This document shows, piece after piece, positions 60,151 through 64,000 of a DNA stretch of 64,000 nucleotides; the first letter of the stretch is position 1, and every line of letters begins with the position of its first letter. The notes below the pieces were generated by a model. It did not search any database and was not told where the DNA came from. It was given only the letters and a program-made list of their open reading frames with translations. The translations under genes and the position numbers were made by a program. Source of the DNA: Xestospongia muta (Eukaryota > Porifera > Demospongiae > Haplosclerida > Petrosiidae); assembly GCA_963693285.1 (NCBI GenBank), contig OY848917.1, positions 10,044,192 to 10,108,191 of the forward strand, read 5' to 3'.

Positions 60151-60659
60151 GGTGTTATCCTCAGAGGGATCGTCGTCCCCCTGATAGACTTGTAATGTGA
60201 TTTTGGACTTATACATTTAACAGGGGAGGAAATGTGGTATTTTTGCATAAATTTACACTTTAGTTGTTTTATTATTATCTCCTTTATCACTGTGAATGTA
60301 ACTGTAACCTTTTTGGTTTCATTTCTTGTATAAATAGTTCATTTTGTTTTGGTTAAAGTAGAAAAGAATTAGTTTTGTTTAAAGTTCTATTATTATACTT
60401 GCAACTGCAAGCAAAAGATATCAACGATATCACAACTTCACATTACGTATGCCGAAAATGCATAACAAAACACCCTTCATTATGCTGCAAGATGACATCA
60501 GTCTCTTGTTCAAATACTACTAGTTTAAACAATCACTTCATTTTGCAACTTGAACTTTTAGAATTAATAATAGCTGAAGGCATCGAAATAAATAGTGTGA
60601 TGAGGTTACTTAACTATTGATATCATTTCTAGAACCATGAGCTCATAATAACAGTACAT

Positions 60660-62450
60660 ATACGAAGGAGGGAGGGAGAAAGTAAACGTATACAAATTAG
60701 AAAAGCATTCAAAAAGTATCTCTCATAAACAAGCCATGGTAGCTTGGTCAGATTATGTTAAAAATATTAATGAAAGAGCAACGATAGCTGAAAGGTTAGA
60801 CAAATTACATAGTACACAAATAGAAAGAAACAGGCATTATATACTACATCTATTGCTGAGCTTATTCTACTTTTTGCAAGACAAAATATACCATTCAGAA
60901 GGCATGATGAGAGTAGTTCTTCAATAAACAGAGGCAATTTTCTGGAACTTATGTATTTTATTTCAAAGCATGATAGTATTGTTCATGATAGTATCGTTCA
61001 AAAGTGTTTATGTGGTTTGGGCTCTCGCAATGCATTATACACATCACCAAATATGCAAATTTTAATTATACTTGCTGATATAGTGCGAAAGACAATTTGT
61101 AAGAATGTAAAAAAGGCAGGTTGTTTTTCTATTTTAGTAGATGAGTGTAAAGACTGTAGCAAGAAAGAGCAACTATCGTTAATGAAAATTTTCTTACCTT
61201 TGTTGAAACATCTTGTCAAAATGTAGAGAGCCTTTGTAGCTACATTACTAATACATTTAGAAGATGACATGATAGTATCCCAAAGATATGACGGAGCATA
61301 CATCATGAGTGGAAAGCATTCAGGTGTACAGCAGCGCATAAAAGCCATTTCACCACAGGCTACTATATACATATACACTGTTATGCACACACTCTAAACT
61401 TGGTTTTAGTTGATGTTGTAAATCTATTAGAAATGCAAATGAATTAGTGTATGTTTTTATGTCCACATCTATATATAGCACATGCTATTTTTATGGAACA
61501 GCAAACCAAGAAGTATCTAGATATGATTGCATTTTAGGCTGCATTTTAGCCTCATTAGAAGAAATCAGTTGTTGATCTGATGTTGCAATGGCAATAGAAG
61601 CTAGAGGGATTAATGAGCAAATAAATACATCTCTTTCTTGATTAGCTTAATCATTTTTGACAAGATACTAATTTGCACCTTAGTGATCAACTTCAGAGCA
61701 TATCAACTGATCTAGCTAGTGCTGCGGAATTAGTTCTTGCCTGGAAAGCTACTTTACAACAATATCGTTCAGATGATATGTGGGATAAGGTATTTAAATA
61801 CGCTGGTGAAGTCGCTAAGTTATATGATATTGAAACTACATGTACTTCTCATTCAAGAAGAAAGAAAGTGGCCCTAGAAGTTTTGATGACACTTTGTTGC
61901 ACCAGTCTACTGGTTGTAGAGAAAATTGACAACTAGTGATGAACTCAAGCAGAAATTGTATTTTCCAGTCCTTGATGCATTTTTAATAGAGATTGACAAA
62001 AATACGGAAATAATGAAAGCTATACATGCTTGTCATCCTAGGTCTTCTTCTTTTTTTTATCCACCAGCGTTAAACCTTTAGTTGACAACTATAATCAAGA
62101 TGATTCTATATACATCGAAGCTGGCATGGCTAAACAAACACTTCAGAACAAAGAGTTGTCACATACAAGTGATTTTTACTTGTATCTTTCTTCCTTAAAA
62201 GCAGCCTTTCCAATCTCTTTAAATTAGTTAGAATTTTAATGACAATTGCAATCTCTACAGCTCATTGCGAAAGGTTGTTTTCTGCCCTGAAGCGAATAAA
62301 AACTTACGTGAGGTCAACGATGGGTGAGCAGTGCTTGAGTGCCTTAGCAATTCTATCAGTAGAAAGAGAGCTCTCAGGAACACTAAGCATTTCTCAAGTT
62401 TTAGATGAATCTATTCACGGAAACAAGAATAGGAAAATAATTTGTTTTAA
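60660..62450 (+). mobile_element. Decayed hAT transposase (ZMYM/DUF4371 type), plus strand
   Basis: In order: HKQAMVAWSDYVKNINERAT and ERNRHYILHL (60735-60860); FISKHDSIVHDSIV and ALYTSPNMQI (60950-61060); KKAGCFSILVDECKDCSKKE (61110-61170); a SDQLQSISTDLASAAELVLA stretch (61675 on); hAT C-terminus (STAHCERLFSALKRIKTYVR, 62255-62320). Many stops. It begins about 225 bp after the gypsy element. Confidence 0.75.
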
Positions 62451-62469
62451 ATTAATAATAATTGACCAC

Positions 62470-62965
62470 ACCCTTATGAATAATAATATACCCTACCCAT
62501 CAAAATGCCCTAGATACACCACTGGTTGTAGCATACTGGAGCAGTCAGCTTAAACCAGCTGAGCTAAAGTACTCGACAATTGAACAAAAAGCCTTGGCAG
62601 CCGTTTTAGCAATTAAGGACTTTTACCCATATTTGTACGAACACTCCTTTACCTTAGTAAATGATCACAACCCTTTAACCTCTCTAAAAACCCTCAACGG
62701 TTTTGGTGGTCATCTCACCCGATGGCCTCTTTTCCTACAACAGTTTGACTTCAGGTTTCAGTATAAGCAGGAAACCACTCACACTAATGTTGACTCATTA
62801 TTTCATCGTTCGCCTGTACCCGTCACTTTCATCAGTGAGTTGAAACTGCCGAAAGACCCTACCAGCATTCATAAACCACAAGATGATGACCTTCAGTTAC
62901 GAAATGTCATTTCGGCACTGGTACAATTGTGGAACTGGCCTTCATTCGTGTTTCCTCAGTGACAG
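62470..62965 (+). mobile_element. Ty3/gypsy RNase H fragment
   Basis: VVAYWSSQLKPAELKYSTIE, then AVLAIKDFYPYLYEHSFTLV, FQYKQETTHTNVDSLFHRSP: an RNase H domain end, open from about 62520 to 62962. The DHNPL block replaces the usual DHKPL. Confidence 0.7.
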
Positions 62966-63095
62966 TGTTCTGTGTAGACATAGGCGTATCTAGGTGGCCA
63001 AATGTACTAGGGCTAATTAATTATTCATTTTATTTATATTAATTAATTTTAATTAGCTATAATGTTTAGTAAAATTAATAATTAAAGAAGTGCTA
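62966..63095. other. Short AT-rich spacer
   Basis: Nothing recognised. Confidence 0.5.
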
Positions 63096-63363
63096 TTTTA
63101 GAGTTTTTGTGACCTCTAGCAAACTCAACAACCAGCTCGTCAAGTGAATCCCACAGTTGTGAAGAAAGTTCTCGTTCAAAAGTAAGTAAAGCAAGATTGT
63201 CTAATCTCTCCTGAAACATCATGGAACGAAGATAAGTCTTGATACAACGAAGAGAAGAGAAAGTACGGAAGTCCCAAACGTCATACCAATCACTAGACAT
63301 TCTCTCAAAAGTGGAAAAGCTTCCTTTACAGGCTCTATGCATTTGAAAGGTCATGTAGCTCAC
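63096..63363 (-). mobile_element. hAT C-terminal fragment
   Basis: The minus strand reads FSSLRCIKTYLRSMMFQERL then DNLALLTFERELS, the hAT dimerisation signature, without an upstream catalytic core. Confidence 0.65.
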
Positions 63364-63631
63364 TATTATCCTCTGTGCAGGGGTGGCACAGGATTAGAAA
63401 AAGTGGTGGGGCTAAATTTGGCTTGTCATTTTTCTCAGAGACCCTATGTTGTTATTAACAAAACTCACTAATATTATTATTATTTAGTTCTTATATTAGC
63501 CCTCTATAGGTAAAGTTTAAACTATAGACAAAATATCATCAAATCATCCTTATAAAATGTACTCATACAGGAATAGCAAATGTTTGTTTACGTTCTGAAT
63601 TACTTGTAATGAATTTGGTAATAGCTGCTTT

Positions 63632-64000
63632 TCAGTCAATGGTGTAGTCTTTGTGTACATAAAGTAACATAAGGTGGTTTAAACGACTTTGACTCATCGT
63701 AGTCCTTAAAAAAGTTTTAGGCAAGCGAAGAGAGGAAAATGATCGTTCACTAGTGGCTGAAGTGGCAGGGACAACAAGGAGCAACTGAAGTAGCTTTGTC
63801 ACCTGAGGAAGTATTGCACCATATTCAATGACTTTCCGTTTCAAGTTAGCATATGTAAATTCCATTAATGCCATCACATTCTTTAGGATAGCAAGTTCAG
63901 TACATAAATCATCAAGATTTAGATCATCACTAAAGTGCTCGACCACCTCCTGTACAGCTTCACGGTACACTTCCTTCCCTTCAGCAGCTGATTGCAACAT
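63632..64000 (-). CDS. hAT transposase C-terminus, cut by right edge
   Basis: Open for 122 residues from the window edge to a stop near 63632. AILPQVTKLLQLLLVVPATS then ATSERSFSSLRLPKTFLRTT then MSQSRLNHLMLLYVHKD is a well-preserved hAT dimerisation domain. Unlike the other hAT pieces in the window it has no stops in what is visible, so the element may be younger. Confidence 0.75.
   Translation of the reverse strand: MLQSAAEGKEVYREAVQEVVEHFSDDLNLDDLCTELAILKNVMALMEFTYANLKRKVIEYGAILPQVTKLLQLLLVVPATSATSERSFSSLRLPKTFLRTTMSQSRLNHLMLLYVHKDYTID

Larger units (their letters stand above)
57370..60434 (+). mobile_element. Non-autonomous Ty3/gypsy element with two LTRs and 5-bp TSD
   Basis: 5' LTR 57370-57606 (237 bp) and 3' LTR 60233-60434 (202 bp) start TGTGGTATTT and end ACA. 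The 3' LTR lacks a 35-bp block. The target duplication ACTTC lies at 57365-57369 and 60435-60439. A polypurine tract (caggggaggaaa) directly precedes the 3' LTR. The element is about 3.07 kb, with RT and most of RNase H missing. Confidence 0.92.

Noticed and set aside
60375..60620. Open frame crossing the 3' LTR border
   Set aside because: Begins inside the 3' LTR and continues into flanking repeat; no domain recognised.

Overview
The window looks like nuclear DNA of an early-branching animal, most likely a demosponge (an Amphimedon-like genome). This is inferred from multi-exon genes with very short introns (about 42-60 bp is common), AT-rich spacers, animal gene families (collagen prolyl 4-hydroxylase alpha, class C GABA-B-type receptors, a Death/ankyrin/ZU5/CARD-like protein) and a dense, degraded transposon landscape. 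All gene models below are hand-built from homology, GT/AG sites and phase; none has been checked against transcripts.

Layout. 1-6.5 kb (minus): 5' two-thirds of a prolyl 4-hydroxylase alpha gene running off the left edge, with two alternative 71-bp exons. 6.5-8.6 kb: spacer with a gypsy fossil. 8.6-17.5 kb (minus): a ~31-exon gene encoding Death domain - unknown helical region - about 14 ankyrin repeats - ZU5 - CARD-like fold. 17.5-19.6 kb: spacer with unassigned open stretches. 19.6-36.7 kb (plus): a ~8.5-kb tandem duplication, each unit carrying a relic receptor fragment and a GABA-B-like receptor gene. Copy 1 (22296-27679) is intact by my model at 836 codons. Copy 2 (31550-35714) has lost exon 4 and TM4-TM7 and stops inside TM3.

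36.4-47.3 kb: an inverted partial copy of the 5' flank and first exons of the Death-ANK-ZU5 gene, split by ~9.6 kb of inserted repeats. The insert holds a ~140-bp satellite in opposite orientations at its two ends, a decayed DIRS-like tyrosine-recombinase retroelement between them, and a Ty3/gypsy fragment with integrase upstream of reverse transcriptase. 47.4-64 kb is a transposon island: a gypsy gag scrap, a DIRS element with recognisable inverted terminal repeats and internal complementary region (48.0-52.5 kb), a minus-strand hAT transposase interrupted by another repeat-derived coding region (52.7-56.9 kb), a non-autonomous gypsy element with two LTRs and a perfect 5-bp target duplication (57.37-60.43 kb), a plus-strand hAT (60.66-62.45 kb), a gypsy RNase H scrap, and two hAT C-termini, the last cut by the right edge.

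The host genes share no obvious pathway: collagen maturation in the ER, a probable intracellular death-fold scaffold, and a plasma-membrane G-protein-coupled receptor. What links the middle of the window is structural. The Death-ANK-ZU5 5' region and its inverted copy bracket the receptor pair, which suggests serial segmental duplication followed by transposon invasion.
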